Origin: Rutpela maculata
Taxonomy: Eukaryota; Arthropoda; Insecta; Coleoptera; Cerambycidae
Assembly (NCBI GenBank): GCA_936432065.2
Contig: OW386293.2
Coordinates: forward strand, 102,879,795 to 102,943,794
DNA length: 64,000 bases
Reading direction: 5' to 3'
This document shows, in pieces, positions 50,901 to 54,119 of this stretch. The notes under the pieces are model-generated. The model worked only from the letters and a program-made list of their open reading frames with translations, searched no databases and was not told where the DNA came from. Every line of letters begins with the position of its first letter. The stretch's first letter is position 1. Made by a program: the position numbers and the translations under genes.

Positions 50901-51628
50901 ATCGAGTAGGCTTAGGAGTATTATCTGGTACACACAAAGGATCCTGAGACCATTTCTGTTCAGAAAAATGTAACTGGGATGTTGGGTGCTGCATGGGAAC
51001 GACAGGAACATTTTTTCTTTTCCAAACCGGCAACTTTCGACCTGGAAGGGTTGCCGGTAAGTCTGGTGTGCTGGAAGTCTTGGTAGAAACCTTTTTGGCC
51101 GGCGTACTCCAGGCATGGGGTACGTCAGTCTTTTTCTTTACTGGCTTTAACCCTTGCTGAGTAGACTTTTGGGCATCTAGCAATTTAGTGAGGACGGTTA
51201 TGTTCATCAACTCTGCAGCTTTGTATAGTTTTTCGAAAATAGCCATATGGAATTCCAACATGCCTAAAAACATGAATAGATTTCATTATAATCCAGTAGG
51301 CATTGAAACAAGAGCCGTCACTAGGTCACACCCTATTATTCTCAAACATACCTGTGTACATAAAATTAACAATTGGTACTATAACATCAGCTTGAAGATC
51401 TGTAGGCATCATTATGGTGCTTTCCTCTAAGGCTGGGCAAGTCTGTTCCAAAAATGTAAAATATTCCGTGCAAGCATTCATGACAAGCCGATGCACCTTT
51501 AACTGAACATTTCCTTCAAACTGTAATGTCAAATCACAGTAGTCTGTTTTACTGAAAAACATCTGAAGACGCTGGAGGAAAAATATTCCCCAGTTGTCCA
51601 CTCGTACTTGCTTGCTGGTTTCAACCAT
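12439..51628 (-). CDS. Cp190: CP190 insulator/centrosomal protein, whole gene (10 coding exons)
   Basis: CP190 is an arthropod architectural protein. It is recruited by CTCF, Su(Hw), BEAF-32 and other factors to insulators and housekeeping promoters, and it also sits at centrosomes in mitosis. The ten exons, all with AG acceptors and GT (or GC) donors, join in phase to about 1246 codons, somewhat longer than the roughly 1100 residues I recall for fly CP190. Order: BTB/POZ (about 1-125), Ser/Pro/Lys linker (125-425), C2H2-like fingers (about 429-600), an acidic stretch, then a Gln/Glu/Asp-rich tail (630-1246) ending DDWEEEEEEDKREAN. The N-terminus (DNWGIFFLQRL, TDYCDLTLQF, KVHRLVM, PIVNFMYTG) is diagnostic. 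Intron sizes from the 5' end are 88, 18254, 569, 3535, 7928, 57, 82, 54 and 4882 bp; the four large ones hold the transposons. No frame break was found. Confidence 0.95.
12950..13125 (+). pseudogene. RT C-terminal scrap, plus strand
   Basis: The plus strand reads NPVKCLGLIFDSKLTREAHI then DCLSKKLSSCIYLLELF, the post-palm block of LINE reverse transcriptases (LG..D..L....HI), ending in a stop. Too short to classify. Confidence 0.7.
13149..13777 (-). mobile_element. 5'-truncated LINE 3' end with (TTCTA)n tail
   Basis: A (TAGAA)n array (about 13149-13192 on plus) forms the 3' tail. Upstream on the minus strand, 13419-13721 encodes the LINE C-terminus: MTGIYVYESLCFVYNNREIF, HKHDTRHKDNF and CYYKCLKWYNCLPRHIKEIK. 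The copy is truncated near 13.78 kb, so only the last 100 residues or so remain. Confidence 0.8.
13782..14460. other. TATA-containing stretch, possible LTR fragment
   Basis: TATATAAAAATC at 13819-13830 is followed by a GAGAGTAAAAAATAGGACTC-type leader. Downstream, near 15430, is a TGGCGCCCACACC phrase resembling an LTR-element primer-binding site. The two could belong to one solo or interrupted LTR, but no TG...CA ends or second LTR were found. Confidence 0.25.
14464..15056. mobile_element. Four-arm foldback element
   Basis: The ends CACAGGCC...GGCCTGTG are flanked by TAA (14461-14463, 15057-15059). One unit of about 140 bp (key words GTACTGACCA, CTTGTATTTTGA, AATCTGAT, CGTCAGG) occurs four times in alternating orientation, giving two adjacent hairpins (about 14464-14755 and 14767-15056) that meet at GTGCCACACTGAGTTTGGCAC. 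No coding capacity. The family is uncertain; the TAA flank suggests Harbinger-like. Confidence 0.8.
15057..16555. other. Intronic AT-rich sequence, nothing recognised
   Basis: No open frame with a domain. A primer-binding-site-like TGGCGCCCACACC lies near 15434. Otherwise this is unremarkable Cp190 intron 9 sequence. Confidence 0.4.
16556..16893 (+). mobile_element. LINE 3' fragment with (TTA)n tail
   Basis: The plus strand reads ILKLQKRAVRIITNSKYNAI, then CRPSFKDLGILT and YIFECIV, the conserved LINE C-terminal block (LQKRAVRII..). It then frameshifts and ends at AATAAATATTATTATTATT around 16875-16893. Confidence 0.75.
16915..17060 (+). pseudogene. Degenerate RT scrap
   Basis: FRLIAVFSVPAKIFKSIIYK and QFYTSV match the RT finger block (YRPISV.S...K..E.I) seen in LINEs, followed by stops. 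It is a separate remnant from the 3' fragment just upstream. Confidence 0.5.
17141..17310 (+). pseudogene. Penelope-like element GIY-YIG endonuclease fragment
   Basis: KYVGQTKRPITTRVKEHI, then after a one-base shift AHLKSGRTK (stop) SSVAQYAFDNDHRIDINNL. This is the YVGQT..R...R..EH...AVAEH.....H.I pattern of the C-terminal GIY-YIG nuclease of Penelope-like retroelements. It carries one frameshift and one stop, so is dead. It lies in Cp190 intron 9. Confidence 0.75.
17659..18082 (-). CDS. Cp190: Cp190 exon 9: glutamate-rich tail, continued
   Basis: Acceptor GGTTTTCAG|CAG; a second CAG three bases on could be used as a NAGNAG alternative removing one Gln. It encodes QSAEEIPATVQVPEENQVA, then long Glu/Ser/Pro stretches (PEPMEVDGKASQPQHEHEEE) and MEKVQECDESQKDKENENEQ. 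Donor GAAG|GTAATG, phase 1. Plus-strand frames overlapping here are shadows of the acidic codons. Confidence 0.9.
18137..18557 (-). CDS. Cp190: Cp190 exon 8: glutamate-rich tail
   Basis: Acceptor TTAACAG|G completes Arg. The exon encodes about 141 residues dominated by Glu, Gln and Asn (EIESHSELKQEPFYEEDRKP, QREENVNQEPEEQIVQHEEI, EEPMEIEGTEQTVPE). It corresponds to the start of the E-rich C-terminal region needed in flies for CP190 to leave chromosomes on stress and for function. Donor GAG|GTAAGT, phase 0. Confidence 0.9.
18640..18776 (-). CDS. Cp190: Cp190 exon 7: short exon
   Basis: A 137-base exon between introns of only 57 and 82 bp. It encodes GNLLVNSQTGMLEIRNG, ATTTANQMAVTNSVDTP and IESIEMIQR. 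Acceptor TTTTAG|GGA phase 0, donor AAAG|GTAAGT phase 2. It has no other long open frame, but frame and splice sites agree on both sides. Confidence 0.87.
18834..19370 (-). CDS. Cp190: Cp190 exon 6: Gln/Ser-rich middle region
   Basis: Acceptor AAACAG|GTT in phase 0 opens VKIISNVKVPGRSDQ. The body (residues about 629-807) is rich in Gln, Ser and acidic residues with no named domain (ATSLGLVDIVVLDENQQYIL, QQESQGGQQEYILPE, VVLYSHPVDGQQGQFITSQ). Donor CAA|GTAATA is weaker than the others, but it is the only one that keeps the frame with exon 7. Confidence 0.88.
19679..19806. mobile_element. Harbinger-type palindromic MITE
   Basis: A 128-bp inverted repeat from GGCC to GGCC, arms including GTTCTTTGACAAAGAT. 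TTA flanks both sides (19676-19678, 19807-19809). Confidence 0.85.
20021..20221. mobile_element. Palindromic MITE with TA target site
   Basis: A 201-bp near-perfect palindrome beginning GCGGGTTTGGATTTAGTGGC, flanked by TA (20019-20020, 20222-20223). The arms contain CGCCAGTAGATATTGGCACG. TA flanks point to the Tc1/mariner group or a relative. Confidence 0.8.
20412..21030 (-). pseudogene. Tc1/mariner-like transposase pseudogene
   Basis: On the minus strand the N-terminal helix-turn-helix is visible near 20930-21010 (KIKERWSIRAVANHYQLNKS), then a stop and frame shifts. Next is a linker with IKSCTSAKKTILTEEQKQA and the first catalytic Asp motif LEFWTNVVFTDEKVFQSCND near 20590-20640. The C-terminal catalytic residues are not recognisable. 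No TIRs were identified. Confidence 0.7.
21380..21780. other. GC-rich island inside Cp190 intron 5
   Basis: About 400 bp of clearly higher GC than its surroundings, with two similar GCTTTAAGCG segments followed by TACGTCAT and TGACGTCAC (CRE-like words). It may be an old TE or a regulatory patch. No gene seen. Confidence 0.4.
21835..23256 (+). mobile_element. 5'-truncated LINE, Jockey/CR1-like
   Basis: A plus-strand RT frame (21898-22692) contains KRGVPQGSILGPLLYIVYTN, FADDTSIIF and ADRIFILQKRCLRNIFNL. A (TA)n slip near 22675 shifts the frame, after which EAVIFIKEN and 22719-22970 (HQHDTRYK, IQKNVRYLIIKIFNKIP) complete the C-terminus. The 3' UTR holds CTACACCCTCTGGGTAATG and an (ATCT)n tail at about 23236-23256. 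The 5' part (endonuclease and RT block A) is missing. Confidence 0.88.
24127..24444. repeat. Palindrome carrying a coding-like C-terminal tail
   Basis: Arms of about 130 bp around a 50-bp spacer. Read plus in the right arm, or minus in the left, the arm encodes LSELFAEDISITINEDSDED then D and a stop. An acidic C-terminus duplicated head to head suggests an inverted duplication of the end of a TE gene. Confidence 0.6.
24534..25996. mobile_element. hAT-type non-autonomous element, 1.46 kb
   Basis: Ends are CAGGGCTGGCTCTAGG (24534) and CCTGGAGCCAGCCCTG (ending 25996), with flanks CGTATTGT and TGTATTGT (7 of 8). Subterminal GGGGCGGCAAA-type repeats occur at both ends. Inside are three GCGGGGTAAA words with nearby AATGAGACA and a palindrome (25610-25807). 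No transposase frame survives. Confidence 0.85.
25610..25807. repeat. 198-bp palindrome within the hAT element
   Basis: Arms of about 80 bp from CTTATAGCAACATGAGGCCC to its complement, spaced by TTGTTATTATACACTTTAATATTG-like sequence. It may be an inserted MITE or an internal foldback; flanking duplication unclear. Confidence 0.7.
26520..27104. other. Intronic sequence, nothing firm
   Basis: Contains a short (AGTT)n run near 26805-26818, possibly a LINE tail on one strand, and GATACAGGGTGTTTAC phrases near 26215 and 27080 that resemble TA-CAGGGTG element ends. No gene recognised. Confidence 0.35.
27105..27255 (-). pseudogene. RT fragment next to Cp190 exon 5
   Basis: The minus strand reads KDPQLSWNIHIDKLCNELTS then NIYAIRNMSRQVLLITYQAL, the LINE post-palm block (W..HI..L...L.S.IYAIR.LS). 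It is cut on both sides and lies about 45 bp downstream of the exon 5 donor. Confidence 0.7.
27299..27666 (-). CDS. Cp190: Cp190 exon 5: remaining zinc fingers and acidic patch
   Basis: Acceptor AATTCCAG|CT joins in phase 1. ALSADKLTQHKLQHG finishes the finger begun in exon 4. MQCVSCKLAFTNQQ with GHIQITGH, and CQYCAKKLQSAINLFSHIK with NSH, are two further C2H2 units. Then comes an acidic run DELDDVEDMDDEDEDQVEEE. Donor AAG|GTTTGT, phase 0. A minus-strand RT fragment sits within 50 bp of the exon's 3' side. Confidence 0.93.
27712..30310. mobile_element. Long foldback element in Cp190 intron 4
   Basis: The outer inverted arms (about 27712-28030 and 29990-30310) share GAAACTTCAGGTCTCC, AAAAAGTGATTTTT.CC and AATACA.CAAATTNTTC-type segments. 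The interior is itself partly palindromic (28377-28530 against about 29500-29610) and tandemly repeated (28557-28858, third diverged copy about 29231-29395), with the phrase GTCATAACTTCTTTATTTTT recurring. No protein. This is typical of a foldback-type DNA element. Confidence 0.7.
28551..28860. repeat. Perfect tandem duplication, 160-bp period
   Basis: The block starting CTACATCTTAACGGAAAACT occurs at 28561 and again at 28721, apparently identical over about 140 bases. Identity implies a very recent duplication (or an assembly artefact) inside an otherwise old element. Confidence 0.85.
30324..30537. repeat. Hairpin repeat of about 210 bp
   Basis: Arms of roughly 95 bp (GGGAATTTTCCCAAAAACGG to its complement) meet around AACTTTTAGTCTAAAAGTTAAG. 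It adjoins the right arm of the 27.7-30.3 kb foldback and may be a separate MITE. Flanking TSD not resolved. Confidence 0.7.
30560..31160. other. AT-rich intron, nothing recognised
   Basis: Contains homopolymer A tracts (30795-30840). No frame or repeat structure stands out before exon 4. Confidence 0.4.
31202..31523 (-). CDS. Cp190: Cp190 exon 4: first two and a half zinc fingers
   Basis: Acceptor TTTTAG|GTG starts in phase 0 (VEAGNKSKP). After a Lys-rich lead come WTCDKCEEAG...HMTDVH, then LCKYCGRKCGKHNLMMYH and LYTKH, then CDQCPHI, whose His half is in the next exon. Cys pairs are C-x2-C and the fingers resemble the CP190 C2H2 cluster needed for chromatin association. Donor ATAG|GTGAGT, phase 1. 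Confidence 0.93.
31550..31900. repeat. Low-complexity hAT-like remnant with G20 tract
   Basis: It begins with CAGGGGCGGAGCAAGG, a hAT-like terminus, but no matching right end was found. Three diverged copies of TTATCGCCTCA.GGGG..GCAAATAGAAATCCGAAA follow, the first carrying about 20 consecutive G (about 31691-31711). It lies in the 569-bp intron between Cp190 exons 3 and 4. Confidence 0.5.
32093..32382 (-). CDS. Cp190: Cp190 exon 3: lysine-rich segment
   Basis: Acceptor ATTTAG|GA completes a Gly codon. The exon encodes EEYSEFGQKRKLEQ, a basic patch SPKRLKTNDKENKE (nuclear-localisation-like) and a helix LIVSKLLQKYPDLVKKNK. The end is ambiguous. A GT donor after AAG stops at 32093, while six bases later CAG|GCAAGT is an excellent GC-type donor ending at 32087 and adding two codons; both keep phase 0. 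A tRNA-derived SINE fragment lies about 200 bp upstream in the intron. Confidence 0.85.
32581..32640 (-). mobile_element. tRNA-derived SINE fragment (B box part)
   Basis: The minus strand reads TTGCAATCCAAAGGTCCCGT then GTTCGAATCCCTCAGG, containing the RNA polymerase III B box GTTCGAATCCC. The A-box half is missing and replaced by a LINE-like (GCTT)n tail. It is not a functional tRNA, since no acceptor stem is visible. Confidence 0.6.
32634..32830 (-). mobile_element. LINE-like 3' end with (GCTT)n tail
   Basis: On the minus strand a GC-rich stretch (GGCGCTACGCGC, CCAGGTTTCAGGGAGGCGCA) runs into AATAAATTTTATTTGCTTTGC and a (GCTT)n tail adjoining the SINE fragment. This is the arrangement of a target-primed 3' end. 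Upstream extent is unclear. Confidence 0.45.
33196..33253 (-). mobile_element. tRNA-derived SINE fragment (A box part)
   Basis: The minus strand reads GGTGGTGGCGCAGTGGCTAA then AGC, an A-box-like TGGCGCAGTGG, followed by GTTGCAATCCAAAGGTCC, the same phrase as in the copy at 32.6 kb. It then diverges before the B box. Two copies of one SINE family are therefore present in this intron. Confidence 0.6.
33770..34560. mobile_element. Foldback/MITE with 165-bp inverted arms
   Basis: Left arm 33770-33935 and right arm 34395-34560 share AAAGAGTGACCCA, AAGTGGTCTAAAT.ATAGTTTATGGTG and TAAAGTAGGC-type segments in inverse order. The spacer (about 460 bp) has no gene. Target duplication not resolved. Confidence 0.65.
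36082..38925 (-). CDS. LINE ORF2: endonuclease and reverse transcriptase, 947 codons
   Basis: This protein nicks the target DNA and reverse-transcribes the element RNA from the 3' hydroxyl. AP-endonuclease motifs: LHLNIQCL (N33), FSEHW (E58), YRSP (135-138), GDFN (167-170), LSDHS (227-231). Reverse transcriptase: NFRPISLIPILAKLFEKLL (521-539), QQFGFRNSLST (556-566), FCDLTKAFD with Asp593 and Asp599, GVPQGSVLGPLLF (649-661) and FADD (680-683, catalytic pair). The C-terminal region has VFALQRKAVRIL and YNTRNR. The ATG at 38925 lies 8 bases after the ORF1 stop, a layout that permits reinitiation. No stop or frameshift: the only fully open TE gene of this size here, so a recently active copy is likely. 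Confidence 0.92.
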   Translation of the reverse strand: MTTNKVPGDYHNRRNTLNSNSINDFNLSILHLNIQCLRNKISEIEAETFSYNFLCFSEHWMTELEINHLKIENYVLLGRFCRVTHIHGGVAELVRNDIANVCSPRNDIQGISQEIHCEICTVESDKLNILIVTIYRSPLGDFNIFIDIMTKLLDLISQSNKTILINGDFNVNFKVADKKTMYLIDLLSTYGLHITNKNNTRGNSCLDNIITNLTRNNYKSTVLNTGLSDHSAVSLHFKLYSHKEKKISSIIRPVTEIGLFMFHNLVQNLNWDFINDESLDVNTKFTLFNEEIKKASEVAFPEKTIFTNNTKMKINWFNDNLHEMRETLIFMHAAANMSNSTELKQQIKEYRQRYRQVIDQAKIVAHDNFIKNSNNAQKSMWQIINKNRNHTESEHATELASEDFNAFFVNVVQTILNDLPSTDLSSDEFLTDINIENIPLFEIRKVTINEVRDEIFKLNNKNSKDIYGLNTKILKCIGNLIAVPLTKLFNLCIAEGIFPLVLKISRVIPIYKKGNVNDVSNFRPISLIPILAKLFEKLLKTRIYEHFESNNLFNRQQFGFRNSLSTTAAINKLISLINEGYEEGSHTAALFCDLTKAFDCVSASILINKLKYYNFSRNSIQLIESYLKDRQQLVSFKGKNSDLRSVTYGVPQGSVLGPLLFLIYINDISTSDPSTDFIMFADDTTVINKNKNVNTLKISLADAQSKVTNWFHANQLCLNHSKTKTMYFSLRDTSSINNLQSVKFLGIYLDQRLTWYNHVDIVCNKISSSIYVLRNLSKIVSRPVLVTAFHALIQSKISYAILAWGHASCVSRVFALQRKAVRILSGLSYRDSCVDSYIQMRILTVPSIYILQCLTHVKQNLNNYNSHIEIHDYNTRNRTNIYIDYHRLTRSKAGITYYGPKMFNLLPPTMKELSQIKFKTVMKNYLIDKCFYSIDDYFNNNFSNICI
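38934..39344 (-). CDS. LINE ORF1, C-terminal part
   Basis: The frame is open on the minus strand from about 39480 to the TAA at 38934, but contains no in-frame ATG; position 39344 is a GTG. The readable protein has LNWLFISRLEPETTVQDVIS, then YLDDYDIKVSQCYKI and GNIWPKKTIIRPYD, the pattern of the RRM-like C-terminal domain of insect LINE gag-like ORF1 proteins, which bind element RNA. The N-terminal region and start are missing, consistent with 5' truncation at about 39.5 kb. Confidence 0.7.
   Translation of the reverse strand: MDHITSDLGENDKENFIFPEKRRGYRHRTVIGQNENATKIKAVDPLNWLFISRLEPETTVQDVISYLDDYDIKVSQCYKINTFSNEIAAFKIAVKPTDYDSVFSGNIWPKKTIIRPYDSSLGRRNFQKTPLASIRK
39604..39965. mobile_element. 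piggyBac-like MITE
   Basis: Ends CCCTTTCACTGCGG (39604) and CCGCAGTGAAGGGG (ending 39965). TTAA follows on the right (39966-39969) and TGAA precedes on the left, one base off the piggyBac TTAA. Internally, TCCCGCA-type words recur. It splits the C-terminal coding part of the old LINE. Confidence 0.65.
40359..41694. mobile_element. hAT-type element nested in the previous one
   Basis: TIRs TAGAGATGTGTCATTCG and its inverse GAATGACACATCTCTA. The 8-bp target duplication CTTTCTAA is perfect (40351-40358, 41695-41702). Subterminal GAATGA/TCATTC repeats are frequent. No transposase frame. It hosts the MITE at 41253-41551. Confidence 0.92.
41253..41551. mobile_element. hAT-type MITE, innermost of the nest
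   Basis: Ends CAGGCGCGGATCAAGGAG and CTCCTGGATTCGCCCATG are inverted with mismatches, and flanks are TATCTATC and TATCTATT (7 of 8). Poly-C/poly-G runs lie near both ends. Confidence 0.82.
42254..42390 (-). pseudogene. Mariner-type transposase scrap, first copy
   Basis: Directly after the (TTA)n LINE tail, this stretch is a diverged direct copy of 42690-42845 (shared TAGACAATATTTTTTAAATGAC and CTTGGAGG.CACCT segments). On the minus strand it derives from the PDLT.LDF.. end of a mariner transposase, with frame breaks. Confidence 0.6.
42576..42979 (-). mobile_element. Mariner-like element, internally deleted
   Basis: TIRs AGGTGGCTTTGGAA and TTTCAAAGCCACCT, with TA on each side (42574-42575, 42980-42981). 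Minus strand 42622-42834 encodes PPRAPDLTPLDFFVWGHLKN then IVYVTAVTIREDLELRIRRA, the last catalytic region of a mariner-type transposase. The first two catalytic regions are gone. Outside it, two segments form an A-B'...B-A arrangement (42427-42560 and 43000-43125), suggesting that it landed inside an older foldback. Confidence 0.82.
43306..45766 (+). pseudogene. LINE ORF2 pseudogene, endonuclease plus RT
   Basis: Endonuclease: LIYLNAQSL, LLSETRVT, VLYRSPSGS, then a frameshift at about 43675, GDFNINYKDCKKLINL and KITDHSIISV. After a second shift (about 44262) the RT follows: CDFRPINTLPPLEKILELAV, NQSGFRAKHSRETAL, FLDFKRAFETID, then a stop at 45106. The next piece has DVPQGSVLGPLLFIVYLNDL and LFADDTLIA and continues to LQKLQNRGMRIIL at the insertion. 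Three or more lesions make it inactive, though the catalytic motifs are still readable. Confidence 0.87.
45767..47625. mobile_element. TTAA-flanked insertion (piggyBac-like target) of 1.86 kb
   Basis: TTAA occurs on both sides (45763-45766, 47626-47629), and the ends begin GGCTGCGTTTGC and end TAACACAGCC, a weak inverted pair. Removing the insert plus one TTAA makes the LINE reading frame continue without loss. No transposase was recognised inside. A Harbinger MITE with a similar starting phrase (AGGCGTGTTTGCACG) is nested at 46292. Confidence 0.75.
46292..46465. mobile_element. Harbinger-type palindromic MITE
   Basis: A 174-bp palindrome with ends AGGCGTGTTTGCACGCATCC and its complement, TTA on both sides (46289-46291, 46466-46468). 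Arms contain CTCGACCAATGCGGACAGC, nearly perfect. Confidence 0.9.
47640..47960 (+). pseudogene. C-terminal end of the interrupted LINE ORF2
   Basis: It continues the frame after the TTAA insertion: CNRLTPIRTMLNVLDWLSVK, QCLKYFTLIFIYKILLPSYF, then VHNYLTRL. A later shift leads to RCREYNILPNEVNESTNLIA-type sequence ending at TAG near 47959. Family-typical LINE tail. Confidence 0.75.
48108..49894. mobile_element. TA-flanked element built of tandem and inverted units
   Basis: TIRs CAGTGTGTTTCACTTCTCGT and ACGAGAAGTGAAACACACTG, TA on both sides (48106-48107, 49895-49896). About five direct copies of a roughly 285-bp unit (starting GTTTCACTTCTCGTGAAGAC at about 48113, 48399, 48690, 48835 shortened, 49100) are followed from about 49240 by about two and a half inverted copies. 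The unit holds GCCGGCCTACTGCGATAAAA and TCACTTGATATGCCCCCCTG. No protein. It is inserted in the LINE 3' UTR. Confidence 0.85.
50190..50373. mobile_element. Short TA-flanked MITE, CAGGGTGTT type
   Basis: Starts CAGGGTGTTCCA and ends TTACACCCGG; TA on both sides (50188-50189, 50374-50375). It contains a perfect CACTTCCGGCGAAACCGGAAGTG hairpin just inside the left end. It lies 260 bp downstream of Cp190 exon 2. Confidence 0.65.
50637..51263 (-). CDS. Cp190: Cp190 exon 2: end of BTB and basic/proline linker
   Basis: Acceptor TTTTTAG|GC joins in phase 1 to complete Gly93. MLEFHMAIFEKLYKAAELMN is the last BTB helix. The rest (residues about 125-301) is a low-complexity Ser/Pro/Lys linker with TPAKKVSTKTSSTPDLP and DDDLPPMNLMDTSFEEI, corresponding in position to the Asp-rich and centrosome-targeting region of fly CP190. 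Donor GAAG|GTAATT opens the 18.3-kb intron. Confidence 0.92.
51352..51628 (-). CDS. Cp190: Cp190 exon 1: start and most of the BTB domain
   Basis: The ATG at 51628-51626 begins MVETSKQVRVDNWG; the in-frame TTG three codons earlier is ignored. It covers residues 1-92 plus one base: BTB strand/helix elements CDLTLQF (31-37), KVHRLVMNAC (44-53) and PIVNFMYTG (85-93). The BTB domain dimerises and mediates contact with insulator proteins. The exon ends at a strong donor (CAG|GTATGT) at 51351, phase 1. An untranslated first exon could lie further upstream. Confidence 0.93.
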
Positions 51629-52003
51629 TTTTAACAACTAACCTCACAAAATTTCAAATGGACATTATTTTTTACTATTTCTACCTAAAACACCATTACA
51701 ATTATCATTTAACACTTCAAGAATATAAAATAGTATTCAAGTAGGCCAGAAATACACAAACGAAAACATCTATGTACCTAACAAAAAGACAAATGCCAGA
51801 CAGCGATCGCGGCATACTAGTGCACCATGTTATTTTAAAGACAAATGAAAATGTGTTCCATGACATTTTGTTCATAGGCTTTAAATTTTTCTCTAATAAT
51901 TATTGCTAATTCAAACTTTACTGACCTTTTTTGTATTATGAAAATATTAGCTCCATCTTATCCAAAAGCGTACAAACAGAATTTATATTACTATAATATA
52001 TTT

Positions 52004-52015
52004 CCAGGTGGCGCT
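52004..52015 (+). promoter_or_regulatory. CTCF-like motif upstream of Cp190
   Basis: CCAGGTGGCGCT carries the AGRKGGCRS core of the CTCF consensus; the flanking 5' bases (TTT) fit poorly. It lies about 376 bases upstream of the Cp190 ATG, between two divergent genes. CTCF recruits CP190 in flies, so a site here would be meaningful, but a 12-base match can occur by chance. Confidence 0.4.
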
Positions 52016-52674
52016 CTCATCCCGCCAAAATTTGACACGCGCTTGCAAAATTTGTTATTTAACTTTTATGTGGGAGAAAACCGCTAATGCCTTTAATCAG
52101 TCTACATTTAATGGTATATTTTTATTAAAGTTTTGTTAGAAAAAATAATACTTTCCTCAGGTTTGTAAATAAAAAAGATGTAGTTTCGCGCAATCTATAT
52201 TTGAAAAGTTGAGATTTCCGCACAGGCTGGGCAAACAAAAGCAAGGTTTGCAGGCGTCCCACCTTCCTAACAGAAAAGAATCAATAGCTTATAAAGTTCA
52301 CCGGCAATAGATGGCACTGCCAAAACACTATAATTTTACAGGAATCTTAGATATCAACAGAATAATTAAACATTTAGCAAATAACCTCATTGTTTCTTTT
52401 ATTGGTCATTATGAGTCTGTAGTTCTTAAATAAATGATTTCTTTAAAAATATTGCAATTTTGTTCAGATTGTCGACTTATCAACATCATCTTCTTCTGAT
52501 GAGTAGATCAAGGAGATCAAGGATGGAAATATTTTGCATATAGGTACCTGCTACCTAATTTAATTTTGTAATATATTGAAATTACGGAAGTTGGAAAGTT
52601 ATAGTTATTTTTTATTCTTTGAAGGGGAACGTTGTCAATCTAGAATAAAATAAAACATCAATTGTCCTTATATT

Positions 52675-52716
52675 TTCAACGTTTCGGTTTATTTACTAAA
52701 CCTTCTTCAGGGCCTA
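52675..52716 (-). ncRNA. Penelope-associated, hammerhead-like motif
   Basis: The minus strand reads CTGAAGAAGGTTTAGTAAAT then AAACCGAAACGTTG. GGTTTA...TAAACC can pair as a stem between CTGAAGA and GAAAC, the layout of a hammerhead core (CTGATGA-stem-GAAAC) with one core base changed. Such phrases accompany Penelope-like elements. It is likely a degenerate, inactive remnant. Confidence 0.35.
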
Positions 52717-53857
52717 TATGATGATAAAGAAAATTTATCTTCCCTTTGCTGGAATTTCAATTTCATTTTCGCGAGATATTTTTTAACTAAATTTTGCGCT
52801 ATGAGCCCTAATTAAGTTTTAGAAAATAAACCCAACAGTTGCGAAAATGGTTTTATTTTGTTCAGCTTCGAAAATTTCCCTCTAAAGAATTCAAAAGTCA
52901 CTTCAACTCTTCAAGTACGTTTATTGTGCCAACAGTTGTGTATACGGTGTCGGCCATTTTTATCTACTCCACAGCGGGACTTTTAAAAATGACGTTGATA
53001 CGCGTTTAGCTCTGTTATGCTCTAAGTCTATGGTTATGCTGCAGTTCAATGTTCAATTCAGAGGGCGTGCAAGTCGAACCAAGGGACGGACTCTGACCAA
53101 GGGCATGTTATAAGGTTTTTTCCCCTGAAGAGGTAAAGAGTAAAATTAGTTTAGCAGTAACCTTTTCCCTGTAAATTTACGATGATAAGATAAATTTAGA
53201 TTACCAGTAATTTTAATAATTGTCTACACTCAGACATCTATGATGAAAAACATGGACTAAATCAGGGATATTTAAAGTTTACAGTTTTCTGTCCACATTG
53301 GCAACAAAACAATCTCAACAATGTTACTTCTCGTGGATGAGGATCTGCTTCTCATTTTAATTGGACTTTAAAGGTTTTAAGCGAATAATTTGTTTCTTAA
53401 TTAAAAATATATTATTGAATAATCGTGTAAATACCTGTATTTTATGGTTATTTTTTGTATGATTTGATGAATACTTGACTTTGACATTTTGGGAGTTGTA
53501 GGTTGCATACCAAAGAGTTATAATTTAAAACTGGGGAATTTAGTTTTGTTTTATTTGTCATTTGGAAATCAGTCACAATCCTGCGTGATTATTGATAAAT
53601 ATCCTGTTTGTTTATAAAAATGAGAATATTATAAGTTGTTACAAATTACAATATTTCAGTTAAAACTACTATCAGACTTGATAATAAAACTTGCCTGTGA
53701 ACTCAGTGGTAGAGTTAACATTGTGCGTTTTTTACCACATGTAGGGAAAATCTAAAATTAGGTTAATATTGAATTATATTTTTGAAGAATTCTTAATGAA
53801 GGATTACAAAAAGGAAGATGTTTGTCATAGAAAAGGTGAAAGATGTGTAAATGAAAA

Positions 53858-54038
53858 ATGTCCATAACGATAAATTTGGAAATTGGCCACGATGCCTCTT
53901 TGAGAACGAAAACTACACCGGAAGGGTTTACACACGATTGGGAGGTTTATGTGAGAGGTTGCAACGGTGCAGAGATACATTATTACGTAGAAAAAGTAGT
54001 TTTCCATCTGCATGAAACATTTCCCAAGCCAAAACGGG
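53858..54038 (+). CDS. ear: ear (ENL/AF9) exon 1: start and N-terminal half of YEATS
   Basis: ENL/AF9 proteins bind acetylated or crotonylated histone H3 through the YEATS domain and act in super elongation and DOT1L complexes. The ATG at 53858 gives MSITINLEIGHDASLRTKTT, then EGFTHDWEVYVRG and HYYVEKVVFHLHETFPKPKR, matching AF9/ENL closely (HDW..V, VEKVVFHLH.TFPKPKR). Donor CGGG|GTAAAT, phase 1. An ATG seven bases earlier is in another frame. Gene symbol follows the fly orthologue. Confidence 0.93.
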
Positions 54039-54119
54039 GTAAATACATATTTTTCATTTAAAAAATGATCATTTTATATATAGGTTAATTTTGATCAGTT
54101 GGTAAATAAATATTTTCAG

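Larger units (their letters stand above)
51629..53857. other. Divergent intergenic/promoter region of Cp190 and ear
   Basis: About 2.2 kb separates the two ATGs. No TATA box was singled out. Relevant words: a GCGATCGC palindrome at about 51803, a CTCF-like CCAGGTGGCGCT at 52004, an ATAGATGGCACT at about 52307, and a PLE-like motif at 52675. A GTGTCGGCCATTTTTATCTA stretch near 52947 may be ear 5' untranslated sequence. Transcription starts cannot be placed from sequence alone. Confidence 0.5.
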
